This document shows positions 17,656 through 26,922 of a stretch of 64,000 nt of DNA, one piece after another. Origin of the DNA: [Mycobacterium] manitobense. GTDB lineage: Bacteria > Actinomycetota > Actinomycetes > Mycobacteriales > Mycobacteriaceae. Every line of letters starts with the position of its first letter. Position 1 is the first letter of the stretch. The DNA lies in contig NZ_JACKSJ010000043.1 of the NCBI RefSeq assembly GCF_025821665.1, forward strand, positions 17,595-81,594, read 5' to 3'. The notes beneath the pieces are model-generated. The model was not told the origin of the DNA, did no database searches, and was given only the letters and a program-made list of their open reading frames with translations. Both the position numbers and the translations under genes were made by a program.

Positions 17656-19013
17656 GAGGGTGGCTCGGGGACGGCCGCCGGAGTTGGCGGGGAGGGGATT
17701 TCTGCGGGAAGCAGCGGTGGCGTGGCGCCCTGCGCTGGTTCGGGGGGTGTGCTGGGCAACAGCAGGGTTTGCAGCGGCGGCGCCGCCGGTGCGGGGTAGG
17801 CCGACAGTGCGGGTGGCTGCCTAGGTGCGGTGGGGGCGGGTCCTGATCCGCCCGGGGCGAGTTTGGGATCGGTGTAAATGATGTTGTCGCGGCTGTAGGC
17901 GGGAGCCAGGAACGGGTTGATCGGGAATGGCAGCCCGTTGAAGTTGAGCAGGTCCAGGCCGGGCCCGAGGTATTGGGCGCATAGCTTGGCGGTCTCGGGG
18001 GCGGTGATGTTCTCCACGGCACCGATGGCCCCGCAGATGAACTGGACGGGGTTGGAGAAATTGGTCAGTACGAAGGAGCCGTTGACATCTCCGGAGTCGG
18101 GGTTCCAGATGTTGTAGGCGTTGGCGACCGCGTTGGGGGCGATGTGCAGTACGTTCTCCAGATCGGTGCGGTGATCGACTAGGTTCTGGGTGACGTTCGC
18201 GAGGCGTTGGATTTGTTCGGAGGTCTGGTTGCGGCTCCCTGCGATGAACCTCCGTACATCGGTGATCGCCGAGGACAGGTGGGTCACCGCGGCGTCGAGA
18301 TCGGAGCGGCTCTCGTCGAGCACACTGGTCAAGGTGGCGAATCGGTCCTGGAATTGCACGATTTGGGTGTTGCTGTCGCGCAGTGCGGTGACGAAGGTCT
18401 GCAGATTGGTGATGATGTCGACGATGTCGCCGCTACCGTCGGCCAGTACCCGCGCCACACCGGAGAGCTGGGCGATGACGTCGCGCAGCCTGCCGCCGTT
18501 ACCGTCCAGTGCGGCTGCGGCACTGTCGATGAACCGCGAAATGGACGGCGGCGCATCAGCGCGGGGTCCGAGGTCGGTGGCCAGTCGCATCAATTGGTCT
18601 TTGACTTGATCCCACTCCACGGGTACGGCGGTGCGTTGCAGCGGGATCTGGGCGCCATCAGCCATGAGCGGCCCATCGCCGGGCTCGTAGGCCGGGGTCA
18701 GTTCGACGTAGCGGGCCGCGACCAGGTTCTGTGACACGATGACCGCCTTGGCATCAGCGGGCACAGGAACGCCCCGGTCCAGCTTCAGCGTCATCCTGGT
18801 GCGGGTGCCTTCGGAGTCGATCGCGTCGATACGCCCGACTGTCACCCCGGCGATCTGGACGGTGTCACCGGGATAGATCGCGATGGCCTTGGTGAAGTAC
18901 GCGGTGATGGTGGTGGGCCCCAAGAACGTTTGGCGAACCAACAGCGTGATCCCGCCGGCGAGAGCGACCGCCAGCGTGAGGGCTGCGATGGTGACAAGTC
19001 GGCGTCTGGTCAT
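17652..19013 (-). CDS. mceD: Mce family protein MceD
   Basis: 453 residues. An N-terminal anchor (LVTIAALTLAVALAGGITLL), the Mce domain with YPGDTVQIAGVTVGRIDAI, and the MceD-type helical region ending in SRDNIIYTDPKLAPG. A Pro/Ala-rich C-terminal extension of about 80 residues is present; similar tails in other Mce proteins are extracytoplasmic and disordered. Overlaps of 4 bp occur on both sides. Confidence 0.9.
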   Translation of the reverse strand: MTRRRLVTIAALTLAVALAGGITLLVRQTFLGPTTITAYFTKAIAIYPGDTVQIAGVTVGRIDAIDSEGTRTRMTLKLDRGVPVPADAKAVIVSQNLVAARYVELTPAYEPGDGPLMADGAQIPLQRTAVPVEWDQVKDQLMRLATDLGPRADAPPSISRFIDSAAAALDGNGGRLRDVIAQLSGVARVLADGSGDIVDIITNLQTFVTALRDSNTQIVQFQDRFATLTSVLDESRSDLDAAVTHLSSAITDVRRFIAGSRNQTSEQIQRLANVTQNLVDHRTDLENVLHIAPNAVANAYNIWNPDSGDVNGSFVLTNFSNPVQFICGAIGAVENITAPETAKLCAQYLGPGLDLLNFNGLPFPINPFLAPAYSRDNIIYTDPKLAPGGSGPAPTAPRQPPALSAYPAPAAPPLQTLLLPSTPPEPAQGATPPLLPAEIPSPPTPAAVPEPPS

Positions 19014-20104
19014 CGTGGCGGCAGATCTCCGGGCTGGGGAATCCCGTTATAGGGGAACGGGATTTCAGCGCGTGGTCCGACGTTGTCGGGGGGTTGGCCG
19101 TTGTTGGTGCCGCGGCGGAAACCGAACGCGTAGTCGAGGAAGGGCTGCAGGACTTCCGGTAGCGCCAGGTTGGGGATGTAGGCGTTGTAGTAGTATCCGT
19201 TGGCGACCGTCTCTCCCTGCGTCACTTGGTATTTCGCCAGTCCGGGTAGTGCCTTGGCGATGTTGTCGCGGTTCTCTTCCAGCATGGCCGTCACTGAGTT
19301 GAGTTTTTCCAAGGTGGGTGCCAGCTGCTTTTCGTTGTCGGCGACCAGTCCGGACACTTGTTGGGCGACCACGGAGGTGTTGGCCAGCAGGTCGACAATG
19401 GCCTGACGGCGTTCGGCGAGCACCTCGATGAGGTAGTTGGCGTTGAGAATCAGCGCGTTGAGTTGACCGCTGCGTTTGGCGAGCACATCGGTGACGGTGC
19501 TGGTGTGGCGCAGCAATTCGGCCAGGGTCTCATCGCGGCTGTTGATCGAGCGGGACAACCGCGACACCGCATCGAAAGCCGGCCCGATCTGGGGCGCGAT
19601 CTGGTCGAGGGTGGTGCTGAGGGTGTCCAGGGACTGGTTGAGCGCGGCGGTGTCGGTGCCGGCGGCGTTGGTGGTGAGCTCACCCACGGCGTCGGTCAAC
19701 GAGTACGGCGATCCGGTGCGTGACAACGGGATAACCGTGTTGGGCCGCATCGTGGTGGTGCCAGAGGACTCCAGTGTCAGGACGCGTTGCCCCAGTAGGG
19801 AGCCGGTGCGGACGTGGGCGGTGGTTGCCGATCCCAGTGCAACTGCGCTGTCGACGGTGAACGTCACCATCGCTTTGCCTGCCTGCAGCGCAACGTCGGA
19901 TACCGTTCCGACGTTGACTCCCGATACTTTGACGTCGTTGCCGATGACCAGTCCGCCGACGTGTGCGAACATCGCCTGATAGCGCACGCTGGTAGCCCAG
20001 GTGATGATGCGTTCGGGGTTGAGCCCGACCGCGATCACCATGATGATCAACGTGACGCCGATGAATCCTGCACGGATGAGACGTGTGCCCCGGTATTTCA
20101 ACAT
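19010..20104 (-). CDS. mceC: Mce family protein MceC
   Basis: 364 residues from the ATG at 20104, which shares one base with the mceB stop (TGATG). An upstream in-frame start at 20143 would read into mceB. The anchor AGFIGVTLIIMVIAVGL is followed by MFAHVGGLVIGNDVKVSG with VNVGTVSDVAL, the MceC form of the domain. The tail ends IPFPYNGIPQPGDLPPR, proline-rich like other MceC proteins. Confidence 0.9.
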   Translation of the reverse strand: MLKYRGTRLIRAGFIGVTLIIMVIAVGLNPERIITWATSVRYQAMFAHVGGLVIGNDVKVSGVNVGTVSDVALQAGKAMVTFTVDSAVALGSATTAHVRTGSLLGQRVLTLESSGTTTMRPNTVIPLSRTGSPYSLTDAVGELTTNAAGTDTAALNQSLDTLSTTLDQIAPQIGPAFDAVSRLSRSINSRDETLAELLRHTSTVTDVLAKRSGQLNALILNANYLIEVLAERRQAIVDLLANTSVVAQQVSGLVADNEKQLAPTLEKLNSVTAMLEENRDNIAKALPGLAKYQVTQGETVANGYYYNAYIPNLALPEVLQPFLDYAFGFRRGTNNGQPPDNVGPRAEIPFPYNGIPQPGDLPPR

Positions 20105-21129
20105 CAGGGTTCTGCGCACCTTCCCGTGTCCTGCTTGATCCACGGGAACACCACGGTGCGTCCTTGAAGATCACTGGCGCGGAAGCTGACTGCGCAGATG
20201 TAGTAGTTGATGAAGCTGCCGTAGGCACCCAGCCGCACCAATTTGCGGTAGTTGTTGGGCGCCTTCTGCAGAGCGGTGTCGAGGAGTTCTTTGTCCTCAT
20301 CAAGCAGCGGCGCGAGCCGGTTGAGCTCATCAACGGTGCCCTTGAGCGGAGGACGGGCCTGGGTGAGCAGATCGGCCACCGACGCCGTACCGGTTTCGAG
20401 GGCCTCGATGGCGGTACCAATCGGATCGCGGTCAGCGGACAGACCTTCGACGAGCTTGTGCAGTCGGTCGATGCTCTCCGAGAAGCGGGGACCGTCATCG
20501 GCTAGCGTCGCGGCGACGGTGTTGAGATTGTCGATGAGCCGCTCGACGGCTTCGTGGCGATCGGCGATCGCGGTGGAAAACGACGAGGTCTTCGACAAAA
20601 TGGACTCCAAGGTGCCGCCTTGGCCCTGAAAGATCTGGATGAGCGACGAAGTCAATGCATTGACGTCTTGGGGGTTCAGTCCGCGGATGACCGGCTTGAG
20701 CCCACCCAGCAGCACATCGAGATCCAGCGCAGGCTCGGTCCGCTCGCGCGGAATCTGCGCCCCGGCAGCCAGCAGCTGGCTGGCCCCTGGAGCGTCGACC
20801 AATTCGAGGTAGCGGTCACCGACGAGGTTGAGGTAGCGCACGGCCACCTTGGTGCCGCTAGTCAGCACCACCTTACGATCGGCGTCAAAGTTGACAACCA
20901 CGGTCTTGTCTGACTGCAACGCAATTTTCGACACGGTGCCCATACGGATGCCCGAAACACGGACGCTGTCACCGGTTTTCAAACTCGATACGTCGGTGAA
21001 CACTGCCGAATAGCTGTTGGTGGAGCCGCTGCGGAACTGGCTGAACGTGAGAAACAGCGCGGCAGTGAGCACCACCATCACCGCGGCGAACGCGCCGAAC
21101 TTGACCATGGTCCATCCGGATCGGTTCAT
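20104..21129 (-). CDS. mceB: Mce family protein MceB
   Basis: 341 residues, the usual MceB length. The anchor FGAFAAVMVVLTAALFLTF is followed by YSAVFTDVSSLKTGDSVRVS and IRMGTVSKIAL, the MceB form of the Mce domain. The long helical region ends with FINYYICAVSF, a stretch typical of MceB C-termini. The start overlaps the mceA stop by 4 bp. Confidence 0.9.
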   Translation of the reverse strand: MNRSGWTMVKFGAFAAVMVVLTAALFLTFSQFRSGSTNSYSAVFTDVSSLKTGDSVRVSGIRMGTVSKIALQSDKTVVVNFDADRKVVLTSGTKVAVRYLNLVGDRYLELVDAPGASQLLAAGAQIPRERTEPALDLDVLLGGLKPVIRGLNPQDVNALTSSLIQIFQGQGGTLESILSKTSSFSTAIADRHEAVERLIDNLNTVAATLADDGPRFSESIDRLHKLVEGLSADRDPIGTAIEALETGTASVADLLTQARPPLKGTVDELNRLAPLLDEDKELLDTALQKAPNNYRKLVRLGAYGSFINYYICAVSFRASDLQGRTVVFPWIKQDTGRCAEP

Positions 21130-22355
21130 CCGGGTTGCCCGATCTGGGCGGTGTTACGGGGTGGACCGTCAATGGGGCCGAAGAGCAGCTGTTTGAGCCC
21201 GTCGGAATTGAGCACGATACCTTGGTTGCCGTATTGCGTGGGGTCGGCACCGATATCGGCCAAAACGAACTTGGGCTTGAACCCCGATGGCATATCCGGT
21301 AGGCCGATGTCGCCGCAGTGAGGACCGCCGGTCGCAGCGACCTTAGGCAGGTTCGACGGATACCGGTAACGGTCCATGCCGAACGAAAAGCCCAAGCTGG
21401 CCACCACACCGGGAGCCGGGGAGGGCGGGCTTTCGGTAATTGGAATGAAACCTGCTAACGCACAATAGATCCCCTCGTGGTAGCGGCTGGTCAGATCGGT
21501 TGTCGGCACCAACAGATCGAGCACGTCGGTCAGCGGCTGACGATTAGCACCCAGCACGTCGGTTCCCACATCCGCCAATCCGATCGTCGACATCAGCACC
21601 GCGTCCAGGTCCTGTTGGCGCTCGACGAGAGTGGAACTCAATCGGGTGGTATTGGCGACTGTGGTCAGTAGATCCGGGGCGGCGTCGGCGAGTGCGCCGA
21701 ATACGGGAGCAGCTGTGGCGATGTCGTGTTCGAGGGTGGGTAGGCTTGGTTCCAGTCGGGCCAGGAAGGCGTCGAGGTCGGCGAACGCCTGACCGATTTT
21801 CTGTCCTCGCCCGGAAAGAGCCGTGGAGATCGCCTCGAGGGTCGCGTTGAGTTTGCCCGGCTCGATCGAGGACAGCAGCAAGGTCAACTTTTCGAACAGC
21901 GTGTTGATTTCGACGGTCACTTGCTGAGCCGCTAGCACCTGCCCGCTGCGCAGCGAACGAGTCGACGGGTCAGGCGGCAACACCAGCTGGACGTACTTGG
22001 CGCCGAACACCGTCGTGGAGGCGATGTCGACGACCACGTTCTCCGGGATCAGCTTCAACTGCCCGGGGTCTATCGCCAGGTGCAGCGCCGCTTGGCCGTC
22101 GGGGCGCGATTCGATCGAGGTGACCCGACCCACCTCGACGCCGAGCAGCTTGACCTTGGCATCGGGATCCATCACCAATCCTGCGCGGGAGGACAGCACC
22201 GTGACGGGCTCGGAGGCGATGAAGTCCCCACGGAACATCGCCACACACAGCGTGACGATCACGGCCAGACACACCGTGGTGATCAACCCTGCCAGAGGTT
22301 TCACCGCCGCCGGCGAAACCAGCGCTGACCTGCGAGACGACCTATGCGCGGACAC
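21126..22355 (-). CDS. mceA: Mce family protein MceA
   Basis: 409 residues and the first mce gene. The anchor LITTVCLAVIVTLCVAMF is followed by the Mce domain (SSRAGLVMDPDAKVKLLGVE, VGRVTSI) and a helical region. The central GIYCALAGFIP and the LP-rich C-terminus match MceA proteins. In known operons mceA is preceded by yrbEA and yrbEB, which encode the transport permeases; here nothing of that kind lies upstream. The next gene on the same strand is a TetR regulator 274 bp away. The permease partner must therefore come from another locus if this system works. Confidence 0.9.
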   Translation of the reverse strand: MSAHRSSRRSALVSPAAVKPLAGLITTVCLAVIVTLCVAMFRGDFIASEPVTVLSSRAGLVMDPDAKVKLLGVEVGRVTSIESRPDGQAALHLAIDPGQLKLIPENVVVDIASTTVFGAKYVQLVLPPDPSTRSLRSGQVLAAQQVTVEINTLFEKLTLLLSSIEPGKLNATLEAISTALSGRGQKIGQAFADLDAFLARLEPSLPTLEHDIATAAPVFGALADAAPDLLTTVANTTRLSSTLVERQQDLDAVLMSTIGLADVGTDVLGANRQPLTDVLDLLVPTTDLTSRYHEGIYCALAGFIPITESPPSPAPGVVASLGFSFGMDRYRYPSNLPKVAATGGPHCGDIGLPDMPSGFKPKFVLADIGADPTQYGNQGIVLNSDGLKQLLFGPIDGPPRNTAQIGQPG

Positions 22356-22629
22356 AGTTCAGGCCGAGCCTTGAGCACCGGTTTGTCGCACCGTGGTCAC
22401 CACCGGCCCAGCTTGAATTTCTCGAGCCGAGGGAGTCAACGCGCCGCGAGGAAGATGACAACCGGTTGCCGGAACACGCAGCCGTTCGAAGTGGACGGCG
22501 CCGTTCCGACCAGCGAAGAAGAGTGAGAATTTGTCCGCCATTTCTCTCACTCCGCGAAAACGGGTTTCGCCGATCACCGACTTGGTCGCAGCAGGCGAAG
22601 TCCTTGCGGTCGGGCGTCGCGAGGGAAGG
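22356..22629 (-). promoter_or_regulatory. gap upstream of mceA; presumed mce promoter region
   Basis: 274 bases between the TetR stop and the mceA start. No frame here resembles YrbE (no run of hydrophobic helices), and no clear inverted repeat is seen. It is the likely place for an mce promoter because the TetR gene upstream lies on the same strand. Confidence 0.4.
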
Positions 22630-23181
22630 TCAGCGGCGGTCGTCGAAGCATGGGCCGATGAATCGTGCGGCGATCTCGCGCTCGGTGGCCCGGTCTTTGA
22701 CCGGCCAGTACCACAATGCCAGCGTCGCGCGGATGAGCCACTGGGCGGCCAACGGGTCGCTGCGGCCGATCATCTGTCCCGCGAGGCCTGTCACCACCGG
22801 AGAGGCGGTGAGCCATCCGCTGTCGTGGTCTGGGCGGATCGTGCCCATCATCAACGGCCCCAGCGGCTCGGCGCGGATGTGGTCCAAAGCGACGAGGATG
22901 GCCGTCACGACGCGTTCGGCGCCGTCGAGGTCAGCGATCGCGTCTCTGACCTGGGCAACGATGCGCATCGACATTTGGTGCACAACGCCTTCCAGGATCG
23001 CCGCCTTGCCGCCGACGTTGCGATAGATGGTGGCCTGCGAGCAATGCACCTTCTCGGCCAGCGCGCCGATCGTGAACGCTTCGAATCCTTGTTGGGAGAC
23101 CAGCTCCGCGGCGGCGGAATAGATGCGTTCGACCGCCTCGGTGCGGCGGTCGGCTCCCACCAGCCAGTCCGTTCGCGCCAT
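22630..23181 (-). CDS. TetR/AcrR-family transcriptional regulator
   Basis: 183 residues. The helix-turn-helix FTIGALAEKVHCSQATIYRN lies at about 35-55 after IYSAAAELVSQQGFEA. The ligand-binding domain is short and helical, with LWYWPVKDRA near the C-terminus. I start at 23181, where a strong GGGAGGT site precedes the ATG; the open frame upstream has no family character. It is upstream of mceA on the same strand and divergent from the P450 gene, a layout like mce3R with mce3. It probably represses the island cargo with a lipid as ligand (inference). Confidence 0.88.
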   Translation of the reverse strand: MARTDWLVGADRRTEAVERIYSAAAELVSQQGFEAFTIGALAEKVHCSQATIYRNVGGKAAILEGVVHQMSMRIVAQVRDAIADLDGAERVVTAILVALDHIRAEPLGPLMMGTIRPDHDSGWLTASPVVTGLAGQMIGRSDPLAAQWLIRATLALWYWPVKDRATEREIAARFIGPCFDDRR

Positions 23182-23714
23182 CGCACCTCCCTCATTTACG
23201 ACGATGTCTCGACAATCAGCATTATCACGATGAGAAGTTTCTGCGGCCGGTTTGCACGATAGTGCGAGTTCCGCAGGCCACGACGCGACACAGATGGGTA
23301 TGCCCCACCCTCGCCCGTTCTCACATTCGGCGATGGATATTGACGGCTCAGACGCTGGCTCGCAGCCTGAACCCATGACGCCGAACCTCCGCCCGCCCCG
23401 ATCGGGCGCGCCACGACCGTGGCGGCCCGGCAGTCTGAGACGTGGCGGGGCCAGGTCGCGTTGAACTCCACGATGTCGTCCGACGACTATCACCCTGACT
23501 TGCGCGCGAGGGCCCGTATCGGCATCGGCGGCCTTAGTTCCGGCGCGGGCGCCTTTCGCGGGTTCGGCACTGTCGTACCAAAAAATTGCAGTCGCACAGA
23601 CAATTGTTTCGCCGAATACTCTCTCAGCCTTCACAACACCCGCGCGACGCGTGACCCTCCCACCCCTCGCCCTCCAACCCGACGTCTGCCACTCTTCGTG
23701 AAAGGCCACCCGAG
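23182..23714. promoter_or_regulatory. divergent promoter region between TetR and P450 genes
   Basis: 533 bases without a credible gene. At 23241-23276 nested inverted repeats occur: CTGCGG/CCGCAG outside and GCAC-GATA-GTGC (23254-23265) inside, about 60-75 bases ahead of the TetR start and a fair operator candidate. The part near 23575-23640 is noticeably AT-rich (CCAAAAAATTGCAG), about 75-140 bases ahead of the P450 start, and could hold its promoter. Open minus-strand frames through the region lack protein-like composition. Confidence 0.45.
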
Positions 23715-25013
23715 ATGACCGCGACCAACCCCGCCCAAGGCGCCGCGTCCATGCTCAAGCCGCTGACGTCGGCAGTGCGGCTGAACGTCTCGGCAGCGAT
23801 CCGTATTCGCCGGCTGGGATATCGTGGATGGACCGGCGCCGTCAACACCGCCTATGATCCGCTGGATCCCAACACGGCCGCGCACCCGTTTGCTGCCTAC
23901 GAGGCGCTGCATCGAGGCGGACGGGTGCACTACAACCCGCGACGGCAAACCTGGATATTGCATCGGCTCGACGATGTGCGCGCCGCCCTGCGTGACACCG
24001 ATCGAGTAACCAGTAGCCAGGGAGTCACCAGGATCCGGATGGCCGCAGATCTCGTCGTGGTCACCGACGGTGCTGAACACAGCCGTCTCCGCAAGCAAGT
24101 CCAGCCGGCTTTTACCAAGCGAGCGTTGGACAGTTGGAATTCCACCGTCGATGACCTGGCTGTGGAGCTCGTCGACGCCATGATCGCCGAGCCTGGCGGC
24201 GACGCGGTGCAGACGATGGCTGTGCCGATGCCGCTGCGCGCGATCGCCGCCATCCTGGGCGTCCCGGGTACCGACATCGCCGACTTCAGGCGTTGGTCGG
24301 AGGAAAGCGTGCGCCTCATCGACTTCTCGCCCACCCTCAAAGGTGTCGTCAACACCACTCGCGCGTTACGCGCCGCCATGGCACTGCGCCGATACTTCCT
24401 CGATCACCTTGCTGCCGGCGAGATGAAGGGATCCACAACGGTTCTGGGACGGCTGCTCGAGCACAGCGACGACGGCAGTCTGACCGACGACCAGCTCTTC
24501 TACATCGCGATCCTGCTATTGATCGCTGGAAACGAAACCACCACCAACCTCCTCGGTAGCATGATCGACACCCTGGCGCGGGACCCCGAGCAATACGACG
24601 CAATCCGCGCCAATCCCGACCTGATCCCCATGGCCATCGAAGAACAACTCCGCTACAGCAGCCCAATCCAGAACCTGTATCGCTACACCCGGGCTCCCTA
24701 CGAAGTCGGTGATGTGACGATCCCCGCGGGTTCTCGAATCCTGATGTCGTTCGGTGCCGCGAACAGGGATCCGCTCGTTTTCGACGACCCGCACATATAC
24801 CGGGTGGACCGTAACCCCCGCATGCATATCGCGTTCGGCTACGGCGCGCACATGTGCGTCGGCGCCCCGTTGGCGCGAATGGAAGCCCATGCTGTCCTGC
24901 GCGAGCTCGTCGCTCGCGTCACCCGCATCTCGGCCGACGGACCCACGACGTGGTCGACCAACAGCTCCCTGCGGGGACCTACCCTGTTGCCCGTTACCCT
25001 CCACACCCGCTGA
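23715..25013 (+). CDS. cytochrome P450
   Basis: 432 residues, a soluble bacterial P450. The I-helix has LLIAGNETTTN with the acid-alcohol pair, the E-x-x-R motif is EEQLR, and the heme ligand is Cys381 in FGYGAHMCVGAPLAR. An N-terminal extension of about 40 residues precedes the usual fold. It is first of three genes (P450, SDR, esterase) in the island, which suggests oxidation of a lipophilic substrate, perhaps the one imported by the Mce proteins. Substrate and CYP family cannot be set from sequence alone. No ferredoxin gene is adjacent. Confidence 0.93.
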   Translation: MTATNPAQGAASMLKPLTSAVRLNVSAAIRIRRLGYRGWTGAVNTAYDPLDPNTAAHPFAAYEALHRGGRVHYNPRRQTWILHRLDDVRAALRDTDRVTSSQGVTRIRMAADLVVVTDGAEHSRLRKQVQPAFTKRALDSWNSTVDDLAVELVDAMIAEPGGDAVQTMAVPMPLRAIAAILGVPGTDIADFRRWSEESVRLIDFSPTLKGVVNTTRALRAAMALRRYFLDHLAAGEMKGSTTVLGRLLEHSDDGSLTDDQLFYIAILLLIAGNETTTNLLGSMIDTLARDPEQYDAIRANPDLIPMAIEEQLRYSSPIQNLYRYTRAPYEVGDVTIPAGSRILMSFGAANRDPLVFDDPHIYRVDRNPRMHIAFGYGAHMCVGAPLARMEAHAVLRELVARVTRISADGPTTWSTNSSLRGPTLLPVTLHTR

Positions 25014-25096
25014 GAGGCATCGATCTACTGCTGCCTACGAGCGGAGGGCCCGAAGTGCGCAGAAATACCCAAGTACAAGCGTTCACGAAGCGGGGC

Positions 25097-26026
25097 ATGT
25101 CTATGTCGAGGAAGAAGAGTTGGGTCGAGGCGGACGTACCCGACCAGACCGGTCGAGTCGCCGTTGTCACTGGGGCCAATACCGGTCTGGGCTACGACAC
25201 AGCGCGCGTTTTGGCCCAGCGCGGCGCCAAAGTGGTGCTCGCAGTGCGCAATACCAACAAGGGGGCTGCCGCCCGGGATCGGATTTTGACCACCGCGCCC
25301 GGCGCCGAGGTCATGGTCGCGGCTCTCGACCTGGGCTCGTTGCAGTCGGTCCGGGACGCGGCGGCGACCCTCTTGGCGGCCTGTCCACGTATCGACCTGA
25401 TTGTCAACAATGCCGGCGTGATGATCCCGCCCAAGGAGGTCACCGTCGATGGCTTCGAGTTGCAGTTCGGCACAAACTATCTCGGTCACTTCGCGTTGAC
25501 CGGGCTGCTGCTCGACCGCCTGATGTCGGTCGACGGGTCGCGGGTCGTGGTCGTCAGCAGTAACGCCCACAAGATGGGCGGTGCGATTCATTTCGACGAC
25601 CTGCAGTGGGAGCGCAGCTACAAGCGTGGCGCCGCTTACGCGCAGTCGAAGCTTGCGAACTTGATGTTCTGCTATGAGCTACAGGCACGCCTGGCCGCCG
25701 CCGGTTCGGCCACGATCGCTGTTGCCGCGCACCCTGGGTTCACCGATTCGGAGTTGATACGTCACGTGTGGAAGCCGGTCGCTCCGTTGATGAGGTGGGC
25801 TGGGCCGTGGGTGGGCCAGAGTCCTGCGATGGGAGCGTTACCGCAGCTGCTCGCGGCGACCGGCCCGCAGGTGCGCGGTGGCCAGTACTGGGGGCCGGAT
25901 GGACCGTTCGAGCTCAGGGGGTACCCGACGTTGGTGAAATCCAGTGCGAGATCGCATGATTTGACTGTACGCAGGCGACTATGGGCTGTTGCAGAGCAAC
26001 TCACTGGCGTCACGTTCCCGGTCTGA
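25097..26026 (+). CDS. short-chain dehydrogenase, retinol-dehydrogenase-like
   Basis: 309 residues from ATG 25097 (a second ATG is two codons in). GANTGLGYDTARVLAQRGA is the NADP site, with the RNTNKG that follows as in RDH11-14-like SDRs. NNAGVM, VVVVSSNAHK and the catalytic YAQSKLANLM follow. These enzymes interconvert long-chain or isoprenoid alcohols and aldehydes or ketones. It lies 83 bp after the P450 and 5 bp before the esterase, so it may oxidise the alcohol made by the P450. The long open frame upstream reads over the P450 gene in another phase and is not coding. Confidence 0.88.
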   Translation: MSMSRKKSWVEADVPDQTGRVAVVTGANTGLGYDTARVLAQRGAKVVLAVRNTNKGAAARDRILTTAPGAEVMVAALDLGSLQSVRDAAATLLAACPRIDLIVNNAGVMIPPKEVTVDGFELQFGTNYLGHFALTGLLLDRLMSVDGSRVVVVSSNAHKMGGAIHFDDLQWERSYKRGAAYAQSKLANLMFCYELQARLAAAGSATIAVAAHPGFTDSELIRHVWKPVAPLMRWAGPWVGQSPAMGALPQLLAATGPQVRGGQYWGPDGPFELRGYPTLVKSSARSHDLTVRRRLWAVAEQLTGVTFPV

Positions 26027-26031
26027 TACCG

Positions 26032-26922
26032 GTGAGTGAACCATTCCACCCCGACCTGCGTGCGCGTGCGCGTGTGCTGCCGCGGGGTGCCTTCAACCGA
26101 TACACGTTGCCGATTATTCGACCGCTCAGTCGACTGCAGGCGCGGCTGGCTCCACGGGGTGCCGCTGCGGCGGTCCTGTCGAGCGGAGCGACCATTCGGC
26201 TGCACCGTCCCTCCCATGGCGGGGACGGGAGTGGTGCGCTGTTGTGGGTTCACGGTGGTGGTTACGTCATCGGGTCGGCGGCCCAGGATGACCGGCTGTG
26301 TCAACGTTTTGCCGACCGGCTCGGAGTGCCCGTCGCCGCGGTGGACTACCGCTTGGCGCCAAAACACCCGCATCCCGCGGCGCTGAAGGACTGCTACGAC
26401 GCGTTGGTGTGGTTGAGTCAGCTTCCCGGCGTCGACCCCACGCGGATCGCGATCGGCGGGGCGAGCGCCGGCGGAGGCCTGGCCGCGGCGCTGGCACTGT
26501 GGGCACGCGACCGCGGTGAGCGCGCGCCACTCTTCCAGCTGCTGGTGTACCCCATGCTCGACGACCGCTCCAGCGATCGGCCCGGTATCGACTCTCGGCA
26601 CCATCGGATGTGGAATGCCAAGACCAACCGGTTGGGATGGGCCGCCTACTTGCGCGACGCCGACGTGAAGGCCGCGGTGCCCGCGCGCCATGACGATCTG
26701 TCTGGTCTACCGCCGGCCTGGATCGGAGTCGGTACCCTCGACCCACTCCACGATGAAAACGTCGAGTACGGCCGTCGTCTCGAAGAGGCCGGCGTTGCCT
26801 GTACCACCTATGTCGTCACCGGCGCGTTTCACGGGTTCGACATCGTGGCCCGCACCGCCGAGGTGTCGCGTACCTTCTTCGACCGGCAGTGCGAGGCGCT
26901 GCTCGCGGCGTTCGCTTCCTGA
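26032..26922 (+). CDS. alpha/beta hydrolase, hormone-sensitive-lipase family esterase
   Basis: 296 residues from GTG 26032, five bases after the SDR stop. The oxyanion-hole motif is HGGGYVIG (near residue 75), the nucleophile elbow GASAGGG (near 145), and the later DPLHDE and GAFHGFD supply the Asp and His. This is the HSL (LipH/LipN-like) group that hydrolyses short to medium acyl esters. With the P450 and SDR it forms an oxidation/ester-cleavage cassette. An upstream in-frame ATG at 25981 lies inside the SDR gene and is unlikely. Confidence 0.88.
   Translation: MSEPFHPDLRARARVLPRGAFNRYTLPIIRPLSRLQARLAPRGAAAAVLSSGATIRLHRPSHGGDGSGALLWVHGGGYVIGSAAQDDRLCQRFADRLGVPVAAVDYRLAPKHPHPAALKDCYDALVWLSQLPGVDPTRIAIGGASAGGGLAAALALWARDRGERAPLFQLLVYPMLDDRSSDRPGIDSRHHRMWNAKTNRLGWAAYLRDADVKAAVPARHDDLSGLPPAWIGVGTLDPLHDENVEYGRRLEEAGVACTTYVVTGAFHGFDIVARTAEVSRTFFDRQCEALLAAFAS

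Noticed and set aside
22359..22577. Degraded yrbE gene upstream of mceA
   Set aside because: The 72-codon frame has no membrane helices or YrbE motif.
23182..23709. N-terminal extension of the island TetR
   Set aside because: The frame is open but low in complexity, and a strong ribosome site precedes the internal ATG at 23181.
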